From the NCBI GenBank assembly GCA_946122785.1, contig CAMGYJ010000006.1, forward strand, positions 53,712,066-53,776,065: a stretch of DNA of 64,000 nt. The letters are read 5' to 3'. Shown piece after piece: positions 31,939 through 42,558 of this stretch; positions within the stretch are counted from its first letter, which is position 1; each line of letters opens with the position of its first letter. The position numbers were made by a program, and so were the translations under genes. The notes under the pieces were generated by a model. It was not told the DNA's origin. It searched no databases and saw nothing but the letters and a program-made list of their open reading frames with translations. This stretch comes from Linum tenue. Lineage: Eukaryota > Streptophyta > Magnoliopsida > Malpighiales > Linaceae.

Positions 31939-32809
31939 GGTCCTTCAGCCAAAAAGCAACAAAAACACTACAACATACATGGAAATTTGTCAACGGTGAG
32001 TACACAATCATCCGCACCCGGGGCCCTCGAATCATAAAATTCGGACAGTGGACTAGGCCCCAAGGGAGGAAAAACAGTCAAAACCATTCACCATCCACAC
32101 AAAATTAAACGCACTTGGAGCCCTCGGATAATAAACCCGGACATCAAATTAGGCTCCAAGTGGGACAATCACAAACACATGCTGCCCGGTAGGCCAACCA
32201 AAGTAGTAACAACAAAGCATGCAATACCGTAGGCCTACCGAATTCATTCAAGCACAACCCAATCCCCAAATTCCCTCACTTAAACCCATCATATCAATCC
32301 ACCACAAATCACAAGTAAAAATAGAGAAGCGCACCTGGAGGCACAAGAAGATATCGCGGGGAAGGTGCGGGAAGAGGGGGACGCAACGACAATCGCCGGG
32401 AAACTCGCCGGAGTTTCATCTCCGGCGACTTCACCACCTCCCAACTGACCCAAAACTTTGGGGAATGAGGGCCCGGATGCCAGGAACGCAGTGGTGGTCG
32501 CGGTTTTTCGATTGGAGGCCGGAGGAGGGAGATCGGGCCGGAAGAATACCGAAGAGTTGCAGTTTTCCGGCAATCCAAACCACCGCCAAACCCGACCCCA
32601 CTGGTATAGGCTTGTGCGTGCCGACGAGAGGAGCACGGGAGTGGTTTCGGATTTTAATTTGGAGCTCCAGTGAGGGAGTTATGGCCGGAAAACCACCTGA
32701 GAAGGAGGGAGGGCGATTTTCCGGTGAAGGAGAGAGAGAGAGGGGCGACCAGAAAAATGAGGAGAGAGAGGGAGATTATGGGCGTCGCCCGAAATTTAAA
32801 TCTCAGGGG
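31939..32809 (-). other. spacer upstream of the Athila-type 3' ORF
   Basis: Non-coding on the minus strand as far as I can see. Two related segments (GGGGCCCTCGAATCATAAAA at 32020 and TTGGAGCCCTCGGATAATAA at 32114) suggest a local duplication of about 95 bp. Open frames on the plus strand at 32219-32893 are antisense and carry no recognisable motif. Confidence 0.5.
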
Positions 32810-32810
32810 G

Positions 32811-33045
32811 CAATTACGGGCAGAATTACGACCGTAATTGCCCCAATTCAGCCCGTAATTGCAACGCCGCGAGCCAACTGCCCCCTGTGCTAATTACGGG
32901 CAAAATTAGGACCGTAATTGGTCTGATCCTGCCCGTAATTGCACTGCCGAGACCAATCTCCTCTTCTGGCTTAATTAGGGGCAGGGGCATGACAAATTAC
33001 GACTGTAATTGCTCCCCCTTTGCCCGTAATTACACTGTCGAGAGA
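32811..33045. repeat. three tandem ~78-bp units carrying the LTR palindrome outside the LTR
   Basis: Units begin near 32811, 32891 and 32970. Each has AATTACGGGCA (or a variant), a central AATTACGACCGTAATTG and a TGCCCGTAATTGCA half-site, then GCCGAGA-like sequence. The same motif set forms the array in this element's LTR (30915-31180). Its place between pol and the 3' ORF would suit an internal promoter for that ORF. Confidence 0.75.
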
Positions 33046-33234
33046 CCTTTTCTCCAATTTTTTAAACCACAACTTCGAACAGCCAAAACTATTCGTGCCC
33101 CAGCTCAAAAATAGACACCACCATAGACAAAAACATACCATCCGGGGCACGAAAAACATTCCAGAAAGACTCTAGACAGACTCAAAGACTAAAAAACCGA
33201 CAAAACGAAAAGGGAAAACGGACAGAAATGCAAA

Positions 33235-33300
33235 CCGTGGTGGGGTTGCCTCCCCACAAGCGCTTCTTTACCGTCTTTTAGCTTGACGCCAGTAGAGGAA
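33235..33300 (-). other. conserved Athila post-integrase block
   Basis: On the minus strand, AAAGAAGCGCTTGTGGGGAG then GCAACCCC follows the integrase stop. The same block occurs at 53355-53400 in the 49818-57284 element. It is a well-known marker just after pol in Athila/Tat-type elements and helps classify both. Confidence 0.7.
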
Positions 33301-33843
33301 CTAAGGGTCCTCGAGCTTGATCAGCAGCTCTGCTCGTTCGACCGCACCTCCCAAGTACAACTTTAGGAGGTGGCCATTCACCTTGAATGGCTCAGTTTGA
33401 GCATTGCTGATCTCCACCGGACCGTGCGGGAAAACTTGGGTGACCGTGAAGGGTCCTGACCACCTCGAACGTAGCTTGCCTGGGAATTGTTTCAGGCGTG
33501 CATTGAAGAGCAGAACACGATCACCTACCTGAAACTCCTTCGGGCCCCTCAACCGAGCGTCATGGAGACACTTGGTTCGCTCTTTGTAGAGCAGGCTGTT
33601 CTCGTAGGCGTGGTAACGCCATTCCTCCAACTCCAGCATCTGCAGCTTACGTTCAGTACCTGCAACACTCAAATCCAGGTTTAGTAGCTTAATGGCCCAG
33701 AAGGCCTTATGCTCTAGCTCTACTGGCAAATGATACGCCTTCCCATAGACAAGCCTATAGGGAGAAGTGCCAATCGGGTTTTTATAGGCCGTCCTATATG
33801 CCCAAAGAGCATCATCGAGCTTGGTGGACCAATCCTTGCGGGA
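33301..33843 (-). pseudogene. Athila-type integrase C-terminal region
   Basis: It reads [40 protein letters not shown], then [23 protein letters not shown] DNA-binding sequence with [19 protein letters not shown], and ends LLIKLEDP and a stop at 33301. It is separated from the catalytic core by a stop at 33844-33846 (after EKTVD). Confidence 0.9.
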
Positions 33844-34857
33844 CTAATCCACCGTCTTTTCAATTATTCGTTTTAGCTCCCGGTTCGTCAGCTCGGCTTG
33901 CCCATTTGACTGGGGATGGTAAGCCACCGACACCTGATGCTTAACACCATAGCGAGAGGGGAGTTTAATGAATTGCCCTTGAAAATGGTTTCCTCTATCA
34001 CTAATGATGGGGCGAGGTGTCCCGAACCGGGAGAACAACTGCTTCAGAAATGAGCAGACCCGTCTTGCATCATTGGTGGGCATGGCTTGAGCTTCTGCCC
34101 ACCTCGAGACGTAGTCCACTGCAACCAGTATGTACAGATTGCCAAAAGATGGATGGAATGGGCCCATGAAATCGATGCCCCAAACATAAAAAATTTCACA
34201 AATGACAGAAATATGTTGGGGCATCTCATCCGGGGAAGAAATGTTACCTGACCTTTGGCAGCGGTCGCACTGTCGTGCGAAGGTGTCTGCATCCTTGAAG
34301 AGCGAGGGCCAATAGAAGCCCGATTGTAGCACCTTCCGCGCCGTGCGGTTTCCTCCATGGTGACCTCCAGTAGGTCCTTCGTGGCATTGAGACAGGATGT
34401 CTCCTATCTCGTGCTCCATGACACAGCGCCAGATCACGCCATCTGCTCCGATCCTGAAGAGGTAAGGATCCTCCCAGAAGTAATGCTTCAGGTCGGAGAA
34501 GAACTTGCGCTTTGCATGAGTGGCCATCCCCTTGGGTAACTGCTTGCCCACCAGATAATTGGCAAAGTCGGAATACCAAGGGGCCACGCTATCCACTAGT
34601 GTCATCGCCAGCAATCTCTCACCCGGGAAGGAGTCATCGATCTCTTCCACGAAGTTGTTCACCGGAGGGGCTTCCAACCGTGAAAGATGATATGCAGCAA
34701 CATTCTCGACTCCCTTCTTGTCCCGGATCTCTATGTCGAATTCCTGCAGAAGCAGGATCCAGCGGATGAGCCTAGGCTTTGCATCAGCCTTGCTCATCAG
34801 GTAGCAAATCGCCGAGTGGTCTGTGTAGACCACCACATGGTAGAGCACCAGATATGG
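33844..34857 (-). pseudogene. Athila-type RNase H end and integrase catalytic core
   Basis: It reads [20 protein letters not shown] (RNase H) and [17 protein letters not shown]. Then follow the HHCC zinc site ([18 protein letters not shown] then CDRCQRSG) and the integrase core: WGIDFMGPF (first Asp), ISDRGNHF (second Asp) and [11 protein letters not shown] (Glu). All catalytic residues are present. Upstream it is split from the RT/RNase H part by a TGA at 34859-34861, where related proteins have Arg, consistent with a CGA to TGA change. Confidence 0.92.
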
Positions 34858-36210
34858 TCAGAACTTATCAAATGCATACACCACAGCGAGGAGCTCCTTC
34901 TCAGTGGTGGTGTAATTCTCCTCTGCGTTGTTCAAGGTCTTCGACGCGTAGTAGATGGGCTGAAAGTGCTTCCCGCGTCTCTGACCCAGAACGGCTCCGA
35001 CTGCATAGTCACTCGCATCGCACATCAGCTCAAAGGGAAGAGACCAGTCAGGAGGCACCATGATGGGTGCATGGGTAAGCTTCTCCTTCAAAGTCTCGAA
35101 TGCTGCTGTGCACTCAGGAGTGAACTGGAATGGTGCATCCTTCTCCAGCATCTTGGTCAGGGGCAGGGCAATCTTCGAGAAATCTTTAAAGAAGCTCCGG
35201 TAGAAGCTTGCATGACCCAGGAAGCTGCGAATCCCCTTCACAAAAATGGGAGGAGGTAGCTTACTGATCATCTCAATCTTCGCGCGATCCACCTCAATCC
35301 CCTGCTTGGAGATCTTGTGCCCGAGCACAATCCCCTTACGGACCATAAAATGGCACTTCTCCCAGCTGAGTGCCAGATTAGTCTCCTTGCACCTCTTCAG
35401 AACGAGTTCCAGGTTATGGAGACAATGAGTGAAGGAGTCTCCATAAACCGAGAAGTCATCCATGAAGACTTCCATGATCTCTCAAACCAGTCGATCGAAG
35501 ATCGCCAGCATACATCTCTGGAAGGTCGCCGGTGCATTACACAGCCCGAATGGAATCCTCCGGTAAGCAAATGTACCGAAGGAGCAAGTGAATGTGGTCT
35601 TCGCCTGATCCTCCGGTGCGATAGGAATCTGGAAATAACCAGACATGCCATCCAGAAAGCAATAAAACTCATGTCCAGCCAACCTCTGCAGCATCTTATC
35701 AATGAAAGGTAGAGGAAACTGATATTTCCTGGTGGCGTCCTTCAGGCGCCGGTAATCGATGCAGACTCTCCAGCCGGTCATGGTCCGCATCGGGATCAGC
35801 TCTTTCTTCTCATTCGGGACCACAGTCATCCCGCCTTTCTTCGGGACCACCTGAGTGGGACTGACCCACTTGCTATCAGATATAGCAAAGATGATCCCTG
35901 CATCCATGAGCTTCACAATCTCTGCCCGGACCACTGCCTCCAAGTTGGGAGACAATCTCCGCTGTGGCTGCCTGATTGGCTTAACCTCATCCTCCATTAG
36001 AATTCTGTGGGAGCAGAAGGATGGGCTAATGCCTCTAATATCTGTGATCTTCCAAGCCATGGCCCGGGCATACTTCTGCAGCAGAGCCACCAGCCTGCTC
36101 TTCTGCTCGGGTGTCAGATCCGAGCTGATAATGACCGGGAGCTTATTCCCCTCCCAGAGAAATGCATACTCTAGGTGAGAGGGGAGGGGCTGCTCTGGAG
36201 GCTCCTCCAA
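34858..36210 (-). pseudogene. Athila-type reverse transcriptase and RNase H
   Basis: Two adjoining frames, 36210-35482 and 35475-34858, separated by a TGA. Motifs are QPQRRLSPNLEAVVRAEIVK, VVPKKGGMTVVPN, WRVCIDYRRLKDATRK, FCFLDGMSGYFQI (read as CFLDGMSGYFQIPI), FGLCNAPATFQRCM, the catalytic VFMDDFSVYG and LGHKISKQGIEVD, then RNase H with LMCDASDYAVGAVLGQR and YYASKTLNNAEENYTTTEKE. The RT lineage signature FSVYG with KALIGRQ-type downstream sequence fits Athila. Stops make it inactive. Confidence 0.93.
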
Positions 36211-36475
36211 TGATGTAGCGATCCGGGGCTAGATAGGGAACGACTTGAATGGTATCTCTCGCCCCTCGATCGTGGCCTCGTCTAGCTCCGCGAGCTGCTC
36301 CTCCAGCTGCACATCCTATGATGCCTGTTCCCCTAGCAAAAGACAACGCTCAAGGAAATCGTCAGTACCCGCACTCGTGATGGCGAGTGCGGTCTCAAAA
36401 TCAGCAACAATATCACAGTAGTCTAGATATGAGAAGGTGATTTGTTCACCCCCAGCTCGCAAAATCAATTTCCCA

Positions 36476-37198
36476 TCAATTTCCCAATATTAATGGCACA
36501 TCCACATCCTCATTTATGTCCAAAATCACAAAATCAACAGGATATGAGAATGGCCCTACTGCGACTATCAAGTCCTCTACAATGCCCCTAGGATGCACAA
36601 TGGGTCTATCAGCAAGTTGGATGCTCATCCTAGTATCACTGGGTTCACCTAGGCCTAGTTTTTTAAACAGTTTATATGGCATGACATTTATGCTAGCGCC
36701 TAAATCCGCCAAGGACTTCCCTATATGCAAACTACCAATCATGCAAGTGATAGTAAAACTCCCTTGATCTTTTCGCTTCTCTAGTAGTTTGTTCTGCAGG
36801 ATGGCAAAACACTCTTCGTTGAGCATCACCGTTGACAGCTCCCCAAGTTTCCTCTTGTTGGTGAGGAGATCCTTCATGAACTTGGAATACTTGGGCATCT
36901 TCGATAATGCCTCCACGAAGGGCATGCTTATGTTTACCTGCTTCAGCATTGCCATGAACTTGGCAAACTCAGTCTCCAGTCGGTCCTTGTGCAACCGAGT
37001 AGGAAAAGGAAGCTGGGGTACATAATCCTTCACCACTGGTTGCGGTTTAGGAGCAGGCACCTCAACCTCCTTCTCCATTTCCTCCTCGTTAGCTGGAAGT
37101 GCTGAAGCAGGGGTCTCTCTCTCCTGTGCCCGCACAGGTGGATTAGCAGTCATCTTGCCACTCCTGGTAGTAATGGCCTTGCAGTGCTCATTTGGGTC
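36476..37198 (-). pseudogene. Athila-type gag-pol junction and aspartic protease
   Basis: After a TAG following IPHL it reads DPNEHCKAITTRSGK (the usual Athila gag-pol junction CKAITLRSGK), then LEKRKDQGSFTITCMIG and the protease site LADLGASINVMPYKLFKKLG (Leu-Gly in place of Ser/Thr-Gly, as in the DLGAS form of this lineage), ending ILDINEDVDVPLILGN. Stops at 36473-36475 and further downstream break the link to reverse transcriptase. Confidence 0.9.
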
Positions 37199-38760
37199 CT
37201 ACAGATGAGGGATGGTTTGACCGGGTAGAGTACCAGGAGTCCTCTGAGCTACAGCCTGGGCAACACTCCCAAGCTGGGTCTGGATATCCCGCAGCACAGC
37301 CAGTGTGTTTCTCTGACCAGCTTCTAGCTCCAAGAACTTACCTGAAGCTTTCTCCATGAACTGCTCAATGTTATTGAACTTGTTTGCATTGGAGGTGGCC
37401 AGAGAACCCACCAGATCTTGCAATTCCGCCATCGAGTCACTCTGTACTGGGGCTGTAGGTGCTGCCCCTGTCTGATGAAATGGCCGCACCTGTGACTGAG
37501 GTGGAACTGGCCCCTGTCTGGGCGGGTAGAGAGGCTGCTGCGACTGTTGAAATTGCCCTTGTCTGGGCTGGTAAGGAGGCCTCTGGAAGCCTGGTTGTCC
37601 CTGGGGAACCGATGGTCTAGAATTGGCCCCAGCCCAAGAGAAGTTAGGATGCTGGTGCCACCCCTTGTTGTAAGTGTTGATGTAGGGGTCGAAGCGCCTG
37701 ACATTGCCGATGAAGTCCAACTGCTCCTGGGGAGTAGAAGACTCCCTCATCGCCTGACAATCCTCCACGGTGTGATGGGAGCTCTCACACCACTGCAGTG
37801 CATCGCCTGCTGCTGTCATGTACCTGCAATCATCCCAGAGCGATCAATGGCTGAAACCAGCTTCGATACCACTTGCACCAAATCAGATGACTGGGTGGCT
37901 ACAGCATGCACACCCCGCCCTGGTGCTCGTCTCGATCTTCTCGCAGTCCCCCAATCATAGCCCTGCTCTGCCATCTCCTCAAATAGTTGATTCAGCTGTG
38001 GTGGTGTCTTGGTGAGCATATTCCCACCACAGACCGAGTCAATCAGCTGCTTATCTTCCGGGAAGAGGGCATGGTAGAAGGTGCCCACCTTGAAGGCGTC
38101 GGTAAAACCATGTTTGGGACACTTGAGGAAGAGACTGGTGTATCTCTCCCAAGCATCCCGGATGGTCTCATCTTCATCCTGAGCAAAGTGGGTAATTTGC
38201 TTCTGCAGGTCCTCCGTCTTGGACGGGGGATGGTAGCGAGTGAGGAACTTGTCTGCCAGGTTGGCGAACGTGGTGATCGAGCCTGGAGGTCGAGTGTCTA
38301 GCCACTCCTTAGCCTGCCCCTCCAGAGTGAACGGGAAGTACCTCAGCTGGATGGCATCGGCTGGGACCCCATTTATCTTGATTCGATCGATGAGCTCGTG
38401 GAATCGCCTCAGATGTGATCGGGGACACTCCCCCTTCCTGCCACGGAACATCACTGAACCGCGCAACATGGTGATGACAGAGGTGCTCACCTCAAAGTTA
38501 TTTGCTGGTACATGAGGGTGCTGGATGGGGGACCTCATGTCCGCTGCTCTGGCGGTCCAGTAGTACCCCATGGTTTGCTCCTCGGGAAGGACCACATCAT
38601 GGTCCTGTGGGTCAGCCATCTCTTCTTCATCGGCGATTTGCAGCTGTGCTAGCGCCTCCTCCGCAGCCAGTCGCGCCTTTAGAGCCCGCTTGAAGTTCCT
38701 ACAGGTCCGTTCAAGCTCCTGGTCTAATGGTAGTAATTCTCCCGACTGGCTACGGGTCAT
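37199..38760 (-). pseudogene. Athila-type gag
   Basis: It starts MTRSQSGELLPLDQELERTC at 38760. The Retrotrans_gag core reads QLRYFPFTLEGQAKEWLDTR, FLTRYHPPSKTEDLQKQITH and ETIRDAWERYTSLFLKCPKH, then TFYHALFPEDKQLIDSVCGG. A frameshift near 37816-37819 moves reading to a second frame with CESSHHTVEDC (knuckle remnant), YNKGWHQHPNFSWAG and a Gln/Pro-rich region, to a stop at 37199. Apart from the shift it is nearly complete. Confidence 0.93.
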
Positions 38761-38880
38761 GCACTACCTGCACACAATCAGCAAAAGCAACCCGTGAAGG
38801 CACACAAGTGGAAGAGAGAAAAATGCAGTAAAGAAAAAGCTAGAGTAACAAACTTTCGCGTCTCCCCAATAATCTAGAGG

Positions 38881-38900
38881 ATCCCCGGCAACGGCGCCTT
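38881..38900 (-). promoter_or_regulatory. primer-binding site, Asp-tRNA type
   Basis: On the minus strand GGCGCCGTTGCCGGGGATC directly follows the LTR end (TGTCA). This is complementary to the 3' end of plant Asp-tRNA, the usual primer of Athila/Tat-type elements. Confidence 0.85.
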
Positions 38901-39559
38901 GACACGCTAAAACACAACCCCAAACTGTGACCAAGTGTAATCGCAGTCCGGAAATGCAGTAACAGGCAAGCTCTAATGTCAACCCGGGGTATAGATCTAC
39001 TGCCTACTCCGTGTATATTTGTTATCTAGCAAACTAAGTCGATTGATTGTGGTTTTAACTAAAAGCAGTAAGAAAGCAGGAAATGGTTCGGTTTTCTAAA
39101 GCAAAGGAAGAGTCACTCGGGAATGAGTCCCGCTAGCTCCTTAGTTAGGTCTCAGTTGTAATTACCCTGGGTTGATTTACTGTTGATTAAACTGTGGAAG
39201 TTCCTATAGTAGCTTGGAATCTCTTAAGCTGACCAAGCCCTCTCAGGCAGGCTAACCAGCAGGCGACTAACCTTCACCGGGATAGACTGTTGAGGCAATA
39301 AGCACAGAACTCCACTACTGGAATTGGGTTCCAGTACAAAGCAGTAGATTAATTAACTCTCGTATAACCAATCTACCACTACCGATTGATGAAGCTCTAA
39401 CAACCTAATCAGATTCTATCTATCTCAGGTTGCAGCAGAAATCAAGAAAAGATGATCAGGCTTTAATTGACTCAATGAATCATGCATCAATCGATTAAAA
39501 TCAAACAGTATAACAATCCCAAGTCAGTTCAATCAAGATCCCTAACACATGGAACTAGG
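38901..39559 (-). repeat. truncated 5' LTR of the Athila-type element
   Basis: It matches 29981-30640 with about 20-25 differences and stops sharply at ...GGAACTAGG (39559). The remaining 700 bp of the LTR, including promoter and palindrome array, are absent. Confidence 0.9.
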
Positions 39560-39933
39560 TTAATATGTTTGTTGTGATGTTTTTAGTCAACAAAATTCAT
39601 TTGCCGGAACTTTCTTTCGTTCGATTGCTATTTGAAGACCAAAAATTATTTTCAATGAACAAATTTCAACGAAAAACAAAAGATCTCATAAATTGATGAA
39701 TTCCTTCATTTAAAAAAATTATCTAAAAAATTGTTCAAATTTTATCGAATGAGTTATTATATACGAATATAAGCAAATTAAATTACAAAACATAAGCTTA
39801 AGTGTTCATGAGTTAGATTTATTAAACAAAAAATAGAAAATTATAGGAGGGGTTATTTAAAGGTTATAGTTGTTTATATTTTCGAGGAGGGTAAAATGTC
39901 ATTTTAGCCTTCAATCCCTAATTATTAGCATAA
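39560..39933. other. AT-rich spacer between two LTR elements
   Basis: No gene. This is the older sequence into which the Copia at 39939 was inserted. It resumes at 46457 after the Copia. Confidence 0.5.
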
Positions 39934-40246
39934 AAGTTTGTTGAATGGTAATTTGCAATCAATCCTTACCATCACTAAACATCACACATGGTGGACCTCA
40001 ATATTATCAATTATGGATTAATCATGCTTGTGAATTTATGAAAGATCATGGATTGTTCTTTCTCTATTTCTAGCTCATGGAAATGAGTAGCCAAGGATGA
40101 TCCACATTGAAGAAGACACAAGTCCATGAATGCATGGGCCAAAGGTTTAAATGCTCACATGGATGTCTACAATAATCAAGCAAGAAGTCCTATTATTATC
40201 CCACTTGTTATTTAATATATCATTGTGTTTAATTACATGTCTTTCA

Positions 40247-40277
<31 letters not shown>

Positions 40278-41278
40278 GGGGAGTTCTACGGTACCCCGGG
40301 TGAAATTCGGGGTACCGCATACCTTAAGTAAGAAAACACTATCTAGAACTTGAATTGACTGATCTTTCGGACATTATACTATACTATAACCCATAAAGAT
40401 CAAAATCTAGGTCTTAATTCTCTAAATCTTATATCCCAAGATCAATTTAATTAGAAATAATAATCGACGGTTATGATTCGTCCAAATATAGGCAAAAAAA
40501 GTAATGCTCCATCTTAGGGTTTATAGTTTATGATTTAGATAATTAGGACCTAAGGTTCACTCATTAAGGGTTAGGGTATAGTATCATGCCCAAAAATCAT
40601 GCTAATTCGAGGTCCATATATATATATATGTATATATATGGTGCCTTCTACGGTACCCCGGGTGAAAATCGGGGTACCGCATACCTTGAGTATGAAAACG
40701 CTATCTAGACCTCGAATTAGCAGGATTTTTGGGCATGATACTATACCCTAACCCTTAATGAGTGAACCCTAGGTCCTAATTATCTAAATCATAAACTATA
40801 AACCCTAAGATGGTGCATTGACTTTTTGCCTATATTTGGACGAATCATAACCGTCGATTATTATTTCTATATATATATATATGGGGAGTTCTATGGTACC
40901 CAGGGTGAAATTCGGGGTACCGCATACCTTGAGTAAGAAAACGCTATCCAGAACTTGAATTGACTGATCTTTCGGACATGATACTATACTCTAACCCTTA
41001 AAGATCAAAATCTAGGTCTTAATTCTCTAAATCTTATACCCCAAGATCAGTTTAATTAGAAACAATAATCGACGGTTATGATTCGTCCAAATATAGGCAA
41101 AAAGTCAATGCACCATCTTAGGTTTATGATTTTGATAATTGGGACCTAGGGTTCACTCATTAAGGGTTAGGGTATAGTATAATTCCCAAAAATCCTGCTA
41201 ATTCGAGGTCTAGATAGCATTTTCATACTAAAGGTATGCGGTACCCCGGATTTAACCCGGGGTACCATAGAAGGCACC
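40278..41278. mobile_element. cluster of three hairpin-ended MITE units in the 5' LTR
   Basis: Unit 1 at 40278-40616 (right end missing), unit 2 at 40640-40867 (inverted, one end missing) and unit 3 at 40881-41278 (complete). They are separated and flanked by (TA)n. Each intact end has a hairpin GGTACCCCG, a 9-bp loop, CGGGGTACC (for example 40290-40316). Shared internal blocks are GCATGATACTATACCCTAAC, AACCGTCGATTATTATTTC and GGGTTAGGGTATAGTAT. Coding capacity is nil. Insertion into TA microsatellites resembles rice Micron-type elements. Confidence 0.8.
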
Positions 41279-41501
41279 ATATATATATATATAACGTGGG
41301 CAAAGGAGAGAGTTGTGTCAGAGAAGCATAAAAAAAAAGAAAGGAAACCAAGTCCTCTGGTTGTGTATGTGTTTGTAATAGCAAGAGCCAAAAACTTAAG
41401 GCCTTGTTGTTTGAGTGTTTCTTAAATTGAGTGATTAAACACCATGTTTCCTTTGTGTTGATCCTAAATCATACCACATTTCCGCTAATACCCAACAAAT
41501 T

Positions 41502-41513
41502 TGGTATCAGAGC
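41502..41513 (+). promoter_or_regulatory. Copia primer-binding site
   Basis: TGGTATCAGAGC, complementary to initiator Met-tRNA, starts 4 bp after the 5' LTR end. It is the standard Copia primer site. Confidence 0.95.
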
Positions 41514-41577
41514 TAATACCCTTCTATCCTCTCAAAAATCCCCAAATTTCTAGCCTACCCAATTTTCTCAAAAAGCC

Positions 41578-42558
41578 ATGGCAACAACTTCATCACATAC
41601 CATGTTTGCTACCTCCTCTAATCAAATTCTCATTTTCGATGGAGAATTGTACGAGTACCGGAGTGCCCAAATGGAGCCAATTTTCATCTCTCAAGATCTG
41701 TGGGATATCGTCCAAGAAGGATATGAAGATCCACAAGACAAGGATGAAGACTCGAAGAAAAGAGCAGACAAGCAGACAAAGGAGTACAAGGAGAATGCCA
41801 AGCAAAATGGCAGCGCATTGAGAATAATTCAGCAAGCAGTGAGCAAATCGATTTACCCCAGAATCTATGGCATCAAAAAGGCCAAAGAAGCTTGGGATGT
41901 CTTGCGTGAACAATTCCAAGGTTCTGAAAAGGCGATCTCCATCAGGCGACAAAGTTTATGGCGACAGTTCGACAACTTGATGATGAAGGAAACTGACACC
42001 ATCAAAGACTTCCATTCGCGTGTTGCGGAGACAGTTAATCAGATCAAAGCCACTGGTGACGTCAAGGAAGAGAGGAAGGTCATGGAGAGAATTCTCCGGA
42101 GCTTATCATCAAAGATCGAGCATATTGTTGCTGTCATTGAAGAAACCAAAGATTTGGCAAATTTATCAATGAGCGAGTTGATGGGCTCACTTGTAGCACA
42201 CGAGCAAAGAATGAGCCATTTCACTAAACCGCCATAGGAGCAAGCTTTCTCGTCAAAAGTCAACATGGCGGAAAGTAAATATGCCAAATCGGAGCAAGGC
42301 CAGAGAGGGGGAAACTGACAAGGAAGAGGAAGAGGAAGATCCAATTACAAAGGAAACAACCGACACAATTATCAACAACAAAAATCAGGCTACACCGGCT
42401 CGAGTTGCATAATTTGCAAAAAGGCGGGTCATGCTACAAAAGACTGTAGATTCAAGTGCACCTAGTGCAGAATTCAAAACCACTCCCAGAGAGATTGTTG
42501 GTTCCAGAACAAGCAAGAAGAAGGCTAGTCAAGCGGCACCAAAAATGAAGAAAGCAAT
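41578..42558 (+). pseudogene. Copia gag with zinc knuckles
   Basis: It starts MATTSSHTMFATSSNQILIF. The UBN2-type gag core reads WDIVQEGYEDPQDKDED, AKEAWDVLREQFQGSEKA and RRQSLWRQFDNLMMKETDTI. A TAG at 42235 ends the first 219 residues. The same frame goes on to SSCIICKKAGHATKDCRFKC, then a TAG in place of Lys or Gln, then CRIQNHSQRDCW, giving two CCHC motifs. Three more stops lie in the linker. Confidence 0.93.

Larger units (their letters stand above)
29981..39559 (-). mobile_element. Athila-type Gypsy retrotransposon, minus strand, 5' LTR truncated
   Basis: About 9.6 kb. Transcription order (right to left): partial 5' LTR 39559-38901, primer site 38900-38881, gag, protease, reverse transcriptase/RNase H, integrase, a repeat-bearing spacer, a 3' ORF, and the 3' LTR 31333-29981. 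The LTR inner end is TGACACGCTAAAACACAAC in both copies. The comparable 660 bp of the two LTRs differ at about 20-25 positions by eye, so insertion is fairly recent. Several in-frame stops and a gag frameshift disable it. The outer end of the 5' LTR is lost at 39559. Confidence 0.92.

Noticed and set aside
34687..35259. 190-residue plus-strand frame
   Set aside because: Opposite strand of reverse transcriptase/RNase H coding sequence of the Athila-type element; no independent evidence.
38881..38900. Possible Asp-tRNA gene because of the CCCCGGCAACGGCGCC match
   Set aside because: Only the 3' 18 nt match and the position directly inside an LTR shows it is a primer-binding site.
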